Assembly (NCBI GenBank): GCA_022841705.1
Contig: JALHQZ010000001.1
Location: forward strand, 1,736,001 to 1,800,000
Reading direction: 5' to 3'
Source of the DNA: Pirellulales bacterium
Lineage (GTDB): Bacteria > Planctomycetota > Planctomycetia > Pirellulales > Lacipirellulaceae
DNA: 64,000 nucleotides
This document shows, piece by piece, positions 31,087 through 38,655 of this stretch (position 1 is its first letter; the number at the start of each line of letters is the position of its first letter). Under the pieces are notes generated by a model. The model had not been told where the DNA came from, did not search any database, and saw only the letters and a program-made list of their open reading frames with translations. The position numbers and the translations under genes are program-made.

Positions 31087-31168
31087 CCGTGGGTTAGGCT
31101 CTCTAGCCTGTCGATTTGAAGACCGAGCTCAACTTGCAATCATTGGCAGGCTAGAAAGCCTGCCCCAC
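31087..31168. repeat. BIME-like inverted repeat, GTGG family (element E)
   Basis: Arms 31087-31111 and 31144-31168 agree at 21 of 25 positions. The right arm read on the minus strand is GTGG followed by the perfect stem GGCAGGCT-TTCT-AGCCTGCC, the REP layout. It fills the gap between the SelA-like gene and the next minus-strand gene. Confidence 0.8.
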
Positions 31169-31169
31169 G

Positions 31170-31658
31170 TTACTTCGTATCCATCCCCGGTCGCTCTTGC
31201 GCGATGAACTCCGAGGTGGTTAGTGGTTCTTTCGCTTCGGGCTCGCCGCCGCCGAACATCTTGGCGAAGAAGCTGGGCTTCTCCTCGGCAGGCATGGTGG
31301 AACCAGCGGTGGCCGTTTCATCGCCGCCGATGCGGAACCGATCGACGGTGCTGTTCCACTTCGCGCGGGTTTTGGCGATGCCGTTCTGCGTAGCCGTGGT
31401 CACCTTCTTGAAGGGCGCAGTCAAAAAACCTTCGCCTTCCGCGGCGGGCTTTTCTTCCCCACCAGCGAAGGGACCTTTCCAGTTGACCTTCGGCATTTCG
31501 AATTTCGGCCAACTCATGTTCATCCATGACGACTCGACCATTGGCTCCGCTTCGGCCGCCACTGCGGGAGCTGCTGCCGCTTTCGTTGCCGTTTGGGCAA
31601 CAATCGAATTGGTCATCACGCCGAGGGCGAGTAACATCCCTGCCACACGCTGCCACAT
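31170..31658 (-). CDS. hypothetical secreted protein
   Basis: 162 residues, not recognised. A signal peptide (RVAGMLLALGVMTNSIVAQ) precedes a short Ala-rich linker and a segment unusual for its tryptophans and repeated pattern (SWMNMSWPKFEMPKVNWKGPF). Further on come FKKVTTATQNGIAKTRAKWNSTVDRFRIGG and a glycine-rich PSFFAKMFGGGEPEAKE. The Trp-Pro-Lys motif recurs in some planctomycete exported proteins with amphipathic helices, which would fit a membrane-surface role, but that is only an impression. GGAGG nine bases upstream of the ATG at 31658 fixes the start. Confidence 0.75.
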   Translation of the reverse strand: MWQRVAGMLLALGVMTNSIVAQTATKAAAAPAVAAEAEPMVESSWMNMSWPKFEMPKVNWKGPFAGGEEKPAAEGEGFLTAPFKKVTTATQNGIAKTRAKWNSTVDRFRIGGDETATAGSTMPAEEKPSFFAKMFGGGEPEAKEPLTTSEFIAQERPGMDTK

Positions 31659-31709
31659 GATTGGAATCCTCCGCGAAGTTAGTTCGCTAAAGATGGTTAG
31701 GTCTGTAGA

Positions 31710-31753
31710 AAAAATAAACGCGGCGGGAGTGTGCCAGAACACCCCCGCCGCGT
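31710..31753 (-). terminator. intrinsic terminator
   Basis: Read on the minus strand, a ten-base-pair lower stem (ACGCGGCGGG/CCCGCCGCGT) and a four-base-pair upper stem (GTGT/ACAC) flank a short loop and are followed by TTTATTTT. It lies downstream of the minus-strand gene ending at 31858 and upstream of the next one, so it should end the former's transcript. A second stem (CGGACCGC-GTG-GCGGTCCG, 31806-31824) lies between. Confidence 0.75.
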
Positions 31754-31857
31754 AAAGGTCAGTCGTTGACTCGGGGCCGCTGCGGGTCTCCTAGTCGTTA
31801 TAATTCGGACCGCGTGGCGGTCCGGCTCTTGGGAAGAATGCAAAAAAAGTGCAAAGT

Positions 31858-32355
31858 TTAGTCGATCCGCACCTCTTCGCTGATCGATTGGGCAGCCAGC
31901 GCTTCAGCTTCCGCCACTCCTTCCACATCAGTCGCCAGCACTGCTTGCAGTGGGGACTGCTTCACATAGCCGAGCGAGCGAATCACTTCCAGAACTTCGC
32001 TGCATGTGGGGAACATCCGGCCGTTCTTGCGCTTGTAATCATCCAGCGCGTTCATGAACTCAACTTCATCGAGCGAGTAATCCCGTTCGCAGGTAGTGGG
32101 ATCGATCTGCCGGCGGCGGTTGACTTTCTCGCGGCGTTCGAGCTTCGGCGCCGGCGCTGCGGGAACCGCGGCGGCTTCCTCTTCCCGACGGGCGGCCCGG
32201 CGGCGATCGAGCGTTACTTCCGCGTCCCCTTTCTTCACCGGCCGGCTAGGGGCAGATTTGGTTTTCGCGACGCTTTTGGGGGCCGATTTGGCCCGGGCAA
32301 CCGGCGCCTTCGCGGCATTTTTCGGGGACTTTTTCGGGGCGGCGGCCTTCGACAT
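31858..32355 (-). CDS. basic Lys/Ala-rich protein with conserved C-terminal domain
   Basis: 165 residues. The first 60 residues are Lys/Ala/Pro-rich and strongly basic ([32 protein letters not shown]), like the tails of bacterial histone H1-like proteins. The rest holds an Arg-rich helix ([11 protein letters not shown]) and a compact C-terminal domain ([19 protein letters not shown], then [16 protein letters not shown]). That domain looks conserved but I cannot name it. The basic tail suggests DNA or RNA binding. GGAG nine bases before the ATG at 32355 supports this start rather than one five codons earlier. The gene is divergent from the TPR lipoprotein. Confidence 0.78.
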   Translation of the reverse strand: MSKAAAPKKSPKNAAKAPVARAKSAPKSVAKTKSAPSRPVKKGDAEVTLDRRRAARREEEAAAVPAAPAPKLERREKVNRRRQIDPTTCERDYSLDEVEFMNALDDYKRKNGRMFPTCSEVLEVIRSLGYVKQSPLQAVLATDVEGVAEAEALAAQSISEEVRID

Positions 32356-32625
32356 CGGGGGGAACTCCAAGCGGGGCGGGTTTTTGTGGAAAGCGAGGGG
32401 CAGATTTCGCTAGCCAAGTATTCCCGCTAATTTGCCGTCTGCGGCCACTTTGCCGGCTGCGAAGAGAATTTTGAGGAGGTAAAAGATCCGGTTGGGAAGG
32501 ATGGGCAGGCCGGCGCGGTACGGGGCTGGAATGCTGAGATTGCCGCCAGAATTGCGGGATACCGCACACAAAGGGGGCACTCGGGCCAATCACGGGCCAT
32601 GACATTTGCCACAGGCGCCACATTG

Positions 32626-32650
32626 CCACATTTTCGGTTCGAAAATGTGG
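32626..32650. promoter_or_regulatory. perfect 10-bp hairpin upstream of the TPR lipoprotein gene
   Basis: CCACATTTTC (32626-32635) and GAAAATGTGG (32641-32650) are perfect complements around a five-base loop GGTTC. A direct CCACATT copy precedes it. It lies in the divergent intergenic region between 32355 and 32755, so it may be an operator or a leader hairpin. The rest of the 400-bp region shows no further gene. Confidence 0.45.
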
Positions 32651-32754
32651 AGTACCGAAACACTCTGCGGAGGGGTGTGATGGCTCGTAGCTTCTTGCGC
32701 CGCCAGTCACTGACCTTGCCCGCCCTCGGGCGCCTTGCTACGGTTTGCGCCACG

Positions 32755-33495
32755 ATGGACCGAAAATACTTTTCTCTGGCGCTCTTGAGCACGGCGATTT
32801 TTGCCGGTGCCTCGGGCTGCAATTCGGTACAGAGTAGTGCGAATAATGCGGACGGCGTGCGGCTCTATCAGCAGGGGGCGTACGATCAGGCGGCGCAAAA
32901 GTTTCAGCAGGCGGTGGCCGCAAATCCTTCCAGTGCGGATGGCTACTACAACTTAGCGGCGGCGCTCCATCGGAGTGGGGTGCAATTCCAGCGGCCGAAT
33001 GATTTGCAGCAGGCAGAAGTGCTGTACAACCAGTGTCTCGAGCGCGATCCCAACCATGTGGATTGCTACCGGGGCCTGGCCGTGCTGCTGACCGAGACGA
33101 ACCGCCGCGACGCAACGTTCAGGCTCCTCAACAATTGGAACGCCGCCAGCCCGCAAAACCCCAACCCCAAGATCGAGCTCGCCCGCGTGCTGGAAGAAAA
33201 CGGCCAGCCGGAGCAAGCCAAAGCGCAGCTCATCGAAGCGCTGGTGGCTGATCCTTCCAACCCGCGCGCCCTTACCGCCCTCGGACGCCTGCGTGACCAA
33301 GCGGGCGACTACCAACAAGCGCTCGCCAACTATCAGCGCTCGTTGCAAGTGAACCCCAATCAGCCGCAGGTGTCCGCCCGCGTGGCGACGCTACAGGGCG
33401 GTGTCTCCGCCCCGCCGGGCACGACGCTGACGCCATCGCCGAACTACAGCGATTCGCGCTATGCGGAACGGCGGCGCGGTGTGATGCGGTATTAG
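32755..33495 (+). CDS. TPR-repeat lipoprotein
   Basis: 246 residues. A signal peptide ends in a lipobox (AGASGC), so the mature protein is lipid-anchored in the envelope. The rest is TPR-like helical repeats: YQQGAYDQAAQKFQQAVAANP, ADGYYNLAAALHRSG, ALTALGRLRDQAGDY and ALANYQRSLQVNP. A short disordered tail with Ser/Tyr/Arg closes it. Such proteins usually tether a partner complex. The ATG at 32755 gives a normal lipoprotein leader. However, an in-frame ATG at 32680 has a strong GGAGGGG ahead of it and would add a 25-residue leader MARSFLRRQSLTLPALG..., so the start is not settled. Confidence 0.85.
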   Translation: MDRKYFSLALLSTAIFAGASGCNSVQSSANNADGVRLYQQGAYDQAAQKFQQAVAANPSSADGYYNLAAALHRSGVQFQRPNDLQQAEVLYNQCLERDPNHVDCYRGLAVLLTETNRRDATFRLLNNWNAASPQNPNPKIELARVLEENGQPEQAKAQLIEALVADPSNPRALTALGRLRDQAGDYQQALANYQRSLQVNPNQPQVSARVATLQGGVSAPPGTTLTPSPNYSDSRYAERRRGVMRY

Positions 33496-33607
33496 TGAGG
33501 GATGAGGGATGAGGTGTGAGAGGCGAGAAAACATAGCCGGGGACCTATGGTCCGACGGCAAGTCCGAGTCTTTAAGCAGTTGACTAAGAGAAGGCGCCTG
33601 CTACGAG

Positions 33608-34471
33608 ATGTCAGACGCAACCTCTTTTTTTGGGCGCCGCGGCTGCCGCTTCGCTTACAATCTGGTTGGCAGTGGCCCGCCTGTTGTCTTCATTCAAGGT
33701 TGCGGGGTCGCTGGCAGTGGTTGGCTACCGCAGATTGAAGCGCTAGCGAGTCGGTATCGCTGCCTCTTCTTCGATAACCGCGGCATGGGCGCTAGTCAGC
33801 CGGTGGGGACGCCGCTCACTGTCGAGCAGATGGCGAACGATACGCTCGCGCTGATGGACCAAGTTGGCTTCGACTCGGCCCATGTGGTGGGGCATTCGCT
33901 AGGTGGATTGGTCGCGCAGCACTTGGCGCTCACCGCTCGCAAGCGCGTCCTCAGTCTCGCTCTCCTCTGCACCTTCTCGCGGGGGCGAGACGCCACGCAA
34001 CTTTCGTGGGGCATGTTCTGGCTGGGACTACGCACCTACGTTGGCACGCGGGGAATGCGACGCCGAGCATTTGCGGAAATGGTGCTGCCGCCGCAACTGT
34101 ATGCCGAACGCGACGCTTGGGCCGAACGCCTGGCGCCGCTGTTTGGGCATGATTTGGCCGATCAACCACCCGTTGTGATGAAGCAGTTGGTGGCGATGAA
34201 CGCCTACGATGCCACGTCTCACTTGGGGCAACTTGCCGGCTTGCCGACGCTCGTGGTTGGCGCCAAATACGATCGCATCGCCCGGATTGAAGTCGTCCGG
34301 CAGTTGGCAGCCAATTTACCCGGAAGTCGGCTCGTCGAGTTTGAAGATGCCGCGCATGGCGTCACGATTCAGAAAGCGCCCGAGATCAATAAGTTGTTGG
34401 AAGAACTTTGGCCGAGAGCCGACGGGGTCGCAAACCAACAGGGAAACCGCGGGGACGAGCCTCGCGGCTAA
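33608..34471 (+). CDS. alpha/beta-hydrolase
   Basis: 287 residues, a complete alpha/beta-hydrolase fold. Oxyanion-loop QGCGVAGSGW, the nucleophile elbow GHSLGG (Ser97), an acid in GAKYDRI (strand 7 region) and a final histidine in EDAAHGVT form the catalytic triad. It shows 20-40 residues of cap between strands 6 and 7. Related enzymes include esterases, haloalkane-type hydrolases and menaquinone-pathway hydrolases; no substrate is indicated. It is not an obvious operon with its neighbours: the next gene is convergent and ends one base beyond its stop. Confidence 0.9.
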   Translation: MSDATSFFGRRGCRFAYNLVGSGPPVVFIQGCGVAGSGWLPQIEALASRYRCLFFDNRGMGASQPVGTPLTVEQMANDTLALMDQVGFDSAHVVGHSLGGLVAQHLALTARKRVLSLALLCTFSRGRDATQLSWGMFWLGLRTYVGTRGMRRRAFAEMVLPPQLYAERDAWAERLAPLFGHDLADQPPVVMKQLVAMNAYDATSHLGQLAGLPTLVVGAKYDRIARIEVVRQLAANLPGSRLVEFEDAAHGVTIQKAPEINKLLEELWPRADGVANQQGNRGDEPRG

Positions 34472-34472
34472 C

Positions 34473-34988
34473 TCACCCGCCCAACACGCGTAACATCCCC
34501 TTCGCGAACTCCGGCAAATCTTCCGGCTTGCGGCTGCTGACAAAGTGGCGGTCGACCACCACCGCGGCGTCTTCCCAAATCGCGCCGGCGTTGACCAAGT
34601 CGTCTTTGATGCCGAGCGAACCGGTGACGCGCACCCCGCGGTAAACGCCCGCCGAGATGGGAATCCACCCGCCGTGGCAAATGGCGGCGACGAGCTTGCC
34701 GTTTTCAGCGAAGTGGCGCACCAGATCGAGCACCGCCGGATCGCGCCGCAATTTATCGGGCATGAACCCGCCGGGGACCACCAGGCCCGCGAAGTCTTCG
34801 CCACGCATGTCGGCGATGGCCGCGTCACTCTTGCACGGATAGCCATTCTTGCCGGCGTACTCGGTCTTCGCCTTCTGCCCCGCGAGAACCACTTCGAAAC
34901 CGGCCTCTTCCAGCCGCAGCTTGGGATACCATAGCTCGAGGTCTTCGTAGATGTCGCCGACAAACATCAAGATGCGTTTAGTGTTCAT
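34473..34988 (-). CDS. DJ-1/PfpI-family protein
   Basis: 171 residues, full length for the PfpI/YhbO type of class I glutamine-amidotransferase-like proteins. The N terminus KRILMFVGDIYEDLE contains the conserved acid, and AAICHGGW carries the nucleophile Cys104 followed by the histidine of the Cys-His pair. Members act as deglycases, chaperones or peptidases; which applies cannot be decided here. The ATG at 34988 is preferred to a GTG one codon before. Its stop is only one base from the stop of the convergent hydrolase, and element F lies directly upstream. Confidence 0.9.
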   Translation of the reverse strand: MNTKRILMFVGDIYEDLELWYPKLRLEEAGFEVVLAGQKAKTEYAGKNGYPCKSDAAIADMRGEDFAGLVVPGGFMPDKLRRDPAVLDLVRHFAENGKLVAAICHGGWIPISAGVYRGVRVTGSLGIKDDLVNAGAIWEDAAVVVDRHFVSSRKPEDLPEFAKGMLRVLGG

Positions 34989-35018
34989 CACTACAGACTA
35001 CCGTGCATGCGCGCATAG

Positions 35019-35107
35019 TTGTAGGAGGTCTCTCTGAGGCCGAATTCGTTTTGCCTCCGATTTTCCGCTTGCGTAACGCGAATCGACCTCAGAGAGGCCT
35101 CCTACAA
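35019..35107. repeat. BIME-like inverted repeat, GTAG family (element F)
   Basis: Arms 35019-35048 and 35079-35107 pair almost perfectly (two mismatches and one bulge). Each outer end reads TTGTAGGAGG and each arm has an inner stem GGTCTC-TCT-GAGGCC, so this is another head-to-head REP pair with the GTAG start. The right end supplies the last leucine codon and the stop codon of the minus-strand PhyH gene. Confidence 0.82.
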
Positions 35108-35974
35108 TTTTGGTGTCAGGAGCGGAAAGAAGCGACCTTCCATTTTTTGTCCGCGGGGGATGGCGTCGACGCCGACGAGCAGGGGGTCGTCGCTGTCGCT
35201 CAGCGTGCCGTCGCGGAAGAAGTTGAGCACTACCGCGCGGCGGGGGCGCTCGCTGCGGTTTTCGTAGCTGCCGTGGAGCATCAGCGGGTGATGGAAGACT
35301 GCTTCGCCCGCTTTCAGTTCGCACGGCACGGGGTCAAACATGGCAAGTTGCTCGGGCGTGAGCACTTCGCGGATTGCTTCCATGCCGCTGGCGAGGTTGG
35401 TGGTCGGAAGCAGCGGCCAGCGGTGCGAACCGGGGACGTAATGGACGCAGCCATTTTCGGTCGTCGCATCATCGAGGCCAATCCAGCAGGTCAAATGCTG
35501 CATCGGCTGCGTGCGGGTCCAGTACGAATAATCCTGATGCCACGCCACCACGCCGCCATGCCTTGCCGGCTTGCAGAAAAGTTGATCGTGCCAAAACCGC
35601 ACCGGCCCGCCAAGCAGCTGGGCCGCCGGCGCCAAAATCGCCGGGTTCCACAGAATATCATGCAGCGCAGGTCGCAGGCGCCACGCCCCCAGCGCGTGAA
35701 ACAATACGGCGCCGGGGTCATCACTTTCGTTGCTGTGATACTCGTACCAAAGTTCGCGGCCGGCGTGATCGGTCTTCGTTAGTTCCGCCAGCTCTGAGCG
35801 CAGGGCTTCGATTTGTTCGTCGTCGAGCACCTTCACTTTCGATAGAAAACCGTCACGCTGAAAATTGGCGACGCGATCGGCAGCAACCTCAAACCGCTCT
35901 AATTCCGCGCGTGACGCCGCCGGCGCGAAGAGCTTTGTGATCGGCTGATGATGGTGCGACAGGTCACTTGTCAT
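35102..35974 (-). CDS. phytanoyl-CoA dioxygenase (PhyH) family protein
   Basis: 290 residues, Fe(II)/2-oxoglutarate-dependent oxygenase fold. The iron-binding HxD is H146-Q-D148 (AWHQDYSYW), the distal histidine is H234 in HHPLMLHGSYENR, and the 2-oxoglutarate arginine follows in RSERPRRAVV. CVHYVPGSHRW is the family's beta-strand signature. Substrate unknown; planctomycetes carry many such genes. The start ATG at 35974 lies inside the end of the upstream gene (11-bp overlap with the stop at 35964) with AAGGA ahead, implying translational coupling. The last codons TTG TAG come from element F, so the natural C terminus may once have been elsewhere. Confidence 0.9.
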   Translation of the reverse strand: MTSDLSHHHQPITKLFAPAASRAELERFEVAADRVANFQRDGFLSKVKVLDDEQIEALRSELAELTKTDHAGRELWYEYHSNESDDPGAVLFHALGAWRLRPALHDILWNPAILAPAAQLLGGPVRFWHDQLFCKPARHGGVVAWHQDYSYWTRTQPMQHLTCWIGLDDATTENGCVHYVPGSHRWPLLPTTNLASGMEAIREVLTPEQLAMFDPVPCELKAGEAVFHHPLMLHGSYENRSERPRRAVVLNFFRDGTLSDSDDPLLVGVDAIPRGQKMEGRFFPLLTPKL

Positions 35975-36821
35975 CACCGCGTTCCTTATCTGCGGAGGCG
36001 AGTTCAACCGCCGCCGTCACCGGATAGTGATCAGAAGCGTACCGCTGGCCCGGCTGGCCGCGCACGATTTCGGCAGCGGTCACACGCCAGACGGAACTCA
36101 CCAAGATGGCGTCGATCTTATCGCTTGCGGCTTGCGGCTGAAAGGCGTGGAACGTACCCGCGTTTGCTTCGGCAGGGAAGAGGTCTGCAAACGAATCGCG
36201 GATGCCAAGCTTCGCGAGTGCGAGCCGCGCCGGATTGGTCGGCCCGGCGTTGAAGTCGCCCATCACGATCAGCGGCTCGGTGATCGCGCCAAGCCGCTGC
36301 GCCATCAACTCCGCTCCCTTGAGCCGCGCGGGCTGCGACTGGTGATCCCAATGCGTGTTCGCCACGGTGAGAACGTCATTGGTCGCGCGATCGACGAACC
36401 TCGCCCAAGTGCAAACGCGCGGGCACCCAGCGCCCCAAGTGTTCGAACCGCGCACCTCCGGCATATCGGAAAGCCAAAACGTGTCGGCCGACAGCACATC
36501 GAGCCGCCCGCGATCGTAGAGGAGGGCCGAGTATTCGCCGCCGCCATCCGCTTCCCGGCCGACGCCTAACGGCGCCAAGTGCGGAAACCGTTCGGCCACT
36601 ATGTCCACCTGCTCGCGGAGCGCTTCTTGCACGCCCAACAGGTGCGGCGCGAAGTCGGCAATCACCCCGAGCGCCGTTTCTTTCCGTAAGGGCCACGCAT
36701 TCTCACCATCGGGGGCGGTGGCGTAGCGGAGGTTGAAGGTTAGGACGCGGAGGGGCTCTGTCGAAGCCTGATCGACAAAAAACGCGATCGCGCTAAAGAT
36801 GAGCAAGAATCGAAGCGACAT
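35964..36821 (-). CDS. secreted endonuclease/exonuclease/phosphatase-family protein
   Basis: 285 residues. A signal peptide (1-21) is followed by LRVLTFNLRYATAPDG, the first metal-binding strand of the family. LGVQEAL carries the metal-binding glutamate, GDFNAGP the catalytic Asp-Asn, and SDHYPV the terminal Asp-His pair, so the active site is complete. Substrates in this family range from DNA to phospholipids and sugar phosphates; the exported location argues for an extracellular nuclease or phosphodiesterase. It forms a coupled pair with the PhyH-type dioxygenase. I see no signal for regulation. Confidence 0.88.
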   Translation of the reverse strand: MSLRFLLIFSAIAFFVDQASTEPLRVLTFNLRYATAPDGENAWPLRKETALGVIADFAPHLLGVQEALREQVDIVAERFPHLAPLGVGREADGGGEYSALLYDRGRLDVLSADTFWLSDMPEVRGSNTWGAGCPRVCTWARFVDRATNDVLTVANTHWDHQSQPARLKGAELMAQRLGAITEPLIVMGDFNAGPTNPARLALAKLGIRDSFADLFPAEANAGTFHAFQPQAASDKIDAILVSSVWRVTAAEIVRGQPGQRYASDHYPVTAAVELASADKERGDDK

Positions 36822-36964
36822 AGCAGCTGACTCCGCAAAAACAAAAAACTATGCCCCTGAAGTTATAACAAACTTGAAAAGTCCTGGCGACCAAACGATG
36901 ATAGGGCCATCCTACTCGCGAAAGCTCGGCGCACTTGCACTCACAACGCTCTGGAATCTTGCTA

Positions 36965-38641
36965 ATGAAGACTTTCACCTTGCACACGATTGGCGGTTCT
37001 ATTGCGCTGTTGGTTCTGCACCTCTCGTCGTTCTCAATGTCCGTTCGAGGCTCAACGATTCGAACCATCGCGATGACCTCGCAGGCAGCGCCCGGCGGTG
37101 GCGCTAGTTATCGCTTTCGCGGATTCAACTTGCCGGTCATAAATAATCGGGGTGAGGTGGCTTTTCGAGGTTGGCTGATCGATCTGAATAATGTGATCGA
37201 TAAAGCGGGTATTTGGAAAGACAGTGCTTCCGGACTCGGGAAGATTAGCGTTACCGGCGACGGTGTTCCCGGAGCTGCAGGCGGAACAACGTTCCAAAAT
37301 TTCGGCTCCCAAATCAATATGAATGATCGCGGAATAACGGCCTTTCTTGCGGCATATCAGCACACTACCGGAATCGATGCGACAAACGATCGCGCGACTT
37401 ATCTAGAGAATGCGCAATCTTTCACGCTGGTTGCGAGGCTCGGCTCACAGCCGTTTGGTGAACCACCGGGATCCTCGTTCACCACGTTCGGCGTACCGTT
37501 GCTCAACAACAACGGCGATATCGCTTACCACGGAAGCGTCAACTTTGGGAGTGGCGGCAGCGCTGTTTGGGCAATCAGCAATGGTCAATCTCGGCAAGTC
37601 ATGAATCGTTCGATGACACCGCCCGGAGCTGCGGATGGCTCACGTTTCGCAGGTTTTTTCGGAGGTTCCGTGTTGATGGATGGACTAGGGCGAGTAACGT
37701 TTGGCGCAGCGCTTGAGGGCGGCGCAATCAACGACTTCAACAATCAAGGTCTGTGGCACGAAAGAAACGGGCAGCTCAGCGCACTGGCGGTTGAAGGGCA
37801 GCAGGCCCCGGGTCGAGTGGCCGGAACCAACTTCGGATTTACGCGGATGGGAAATGCGGTGGTCAACAGTGCCGGGCAAGCAGCCTTCTATTCCTCGATT
37901 ACCGGCCCAGACGCTCCCGGAGCCGGCTTCGCAGGGCTGTGGCGATACGGCGACGATAAACAAGAAATCATGGCGTGGTCAGGACTTCAAGCTGATGGAG
38001 CAGCAACAAATGCTTTCTACAGCGGATTCGGGGACTTGAGCATCAATTCGCAGGGCCAGGTCGCTTTCCGAGCGCGGCTATCTGGCGCGGTCTTTGGTGG
38101 TGACAGTTTGGGAATCTGGTCAGGAGTGCCGGGAAAAATCAAAGTCGTTGTCTTGGAGGGACAACAAGCCAGCGGACTTCCGGAAGGGATCGTTTTCGGC
38201 ACGGGTCGATTCGCTCCGACGAATTTCGAAACAACATTCCTCATTAATAGCCTGGGTCAAACTGCCTTTATTCATCAAATCATGAGAAAGATTGATGGAG
38301 TCGCGATGGGTGAAGGAATTTGGGTGCGCGATCAGTTCGGGGTCCTACAGTTAATATCCAAGGTAGGCGACTCAATCGAGATTTCTCCGGGCGTCTTTCG
38401 GACCATCGCGACCCTCAATTTCGTTGGAGGGGGAGGGAATGAGACGGGCGCCACATCAGGTTTCAACGACCGCGGCGAACTGGCTTTTTTCGCCAGCTTT
38501 ACCGATGGAAGTTCGGGAATCTTCGTCTCATCGAAAGTCGCAATCCCTGAACCGTCTATGGGTATCATTATCGGCGTGAGTGGGGGCTGCGCTTGGTTGT
38601 GGGTCTCGCGCAGGCGATCACGAAACTTGACTTCGAACTGA
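36965..38641 (+). CDS. PEP-CTERM protein with eight repeats (DUF7453-like)
   Basis: 558 residues. A signal peptide (about 9-29) precedes eight repeats of roughly 60 residues, each holding the pattern N-x-x-G-x-(V/A)-x-F: NNRGEVAF (60-67), NDRGITAF (120-127), NNNGDIAY (181-188), DGLGRVTF (239-246), NSAGQAAF (301-308), NSQGQVAF (361-368), NSLGQTAF (428-435) and NDRGELAF (501-508). Even spacing suggests a beta-propeller of up to eight blades. The C terminus IPEPSMGIIIGV plus RRRSR is a PEP-CTERM sorting signal, so it should be a surface protein. GC content is lower than its neighbours. No enzymatic motif is visible; it is convergent with the sugar-dehydrogenase-like gene. Confidence 0.85.
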   Translation: MKTFTLHTIGGSIALLVLHLSSFSMSVRGSTIRTIAMTSQAAPGGGASYRFRGFNLPVINNRGEVAFRGWLIDLNNVIDKAGIWKDSASGLGKISVTGDGVPGAAGGTTFQNFGSQINMNDRGITAFLAAYQHTTGIDATNDRATYLENAQSFTLVARLGSQPFGEPPGSSFTTFGVPLLNNNGDIAYHGSVNFGSGGSAVWAISNGQSRQVMNRSMTPPGAADGSRFAGFFGGSVLMDGLGRVTFGAALEGGAINDFNNQGLWHERNGQLSALAVEGQQAPGRVAGTNFGFTRMGNAVVNSAGQAAFYSSITGPDAPGAGFAGLWRYGDDKQEIMAWSGLQADGAATNAFYSGFGDLSINSQGQVAFRARLSGAVFGGDSLGIWSGVPGKIKVVVLEGQQASGLPEGIVFGTGRFAPTNFETTFLINSLGQTAFIHQIMRKIDGVAMGEGIWVRDQFGVLQLISKVGDSIEISPGVFRTIATLNFVGGGGNETGATSGFNDRGELAFFASFTDGSSGIFVSSKVAIPEPSMGIIIGVSGGCAWLWVSRRRSRNLTSN

Positions 38642-38655
38642 AGTTTGTCCTTCAA

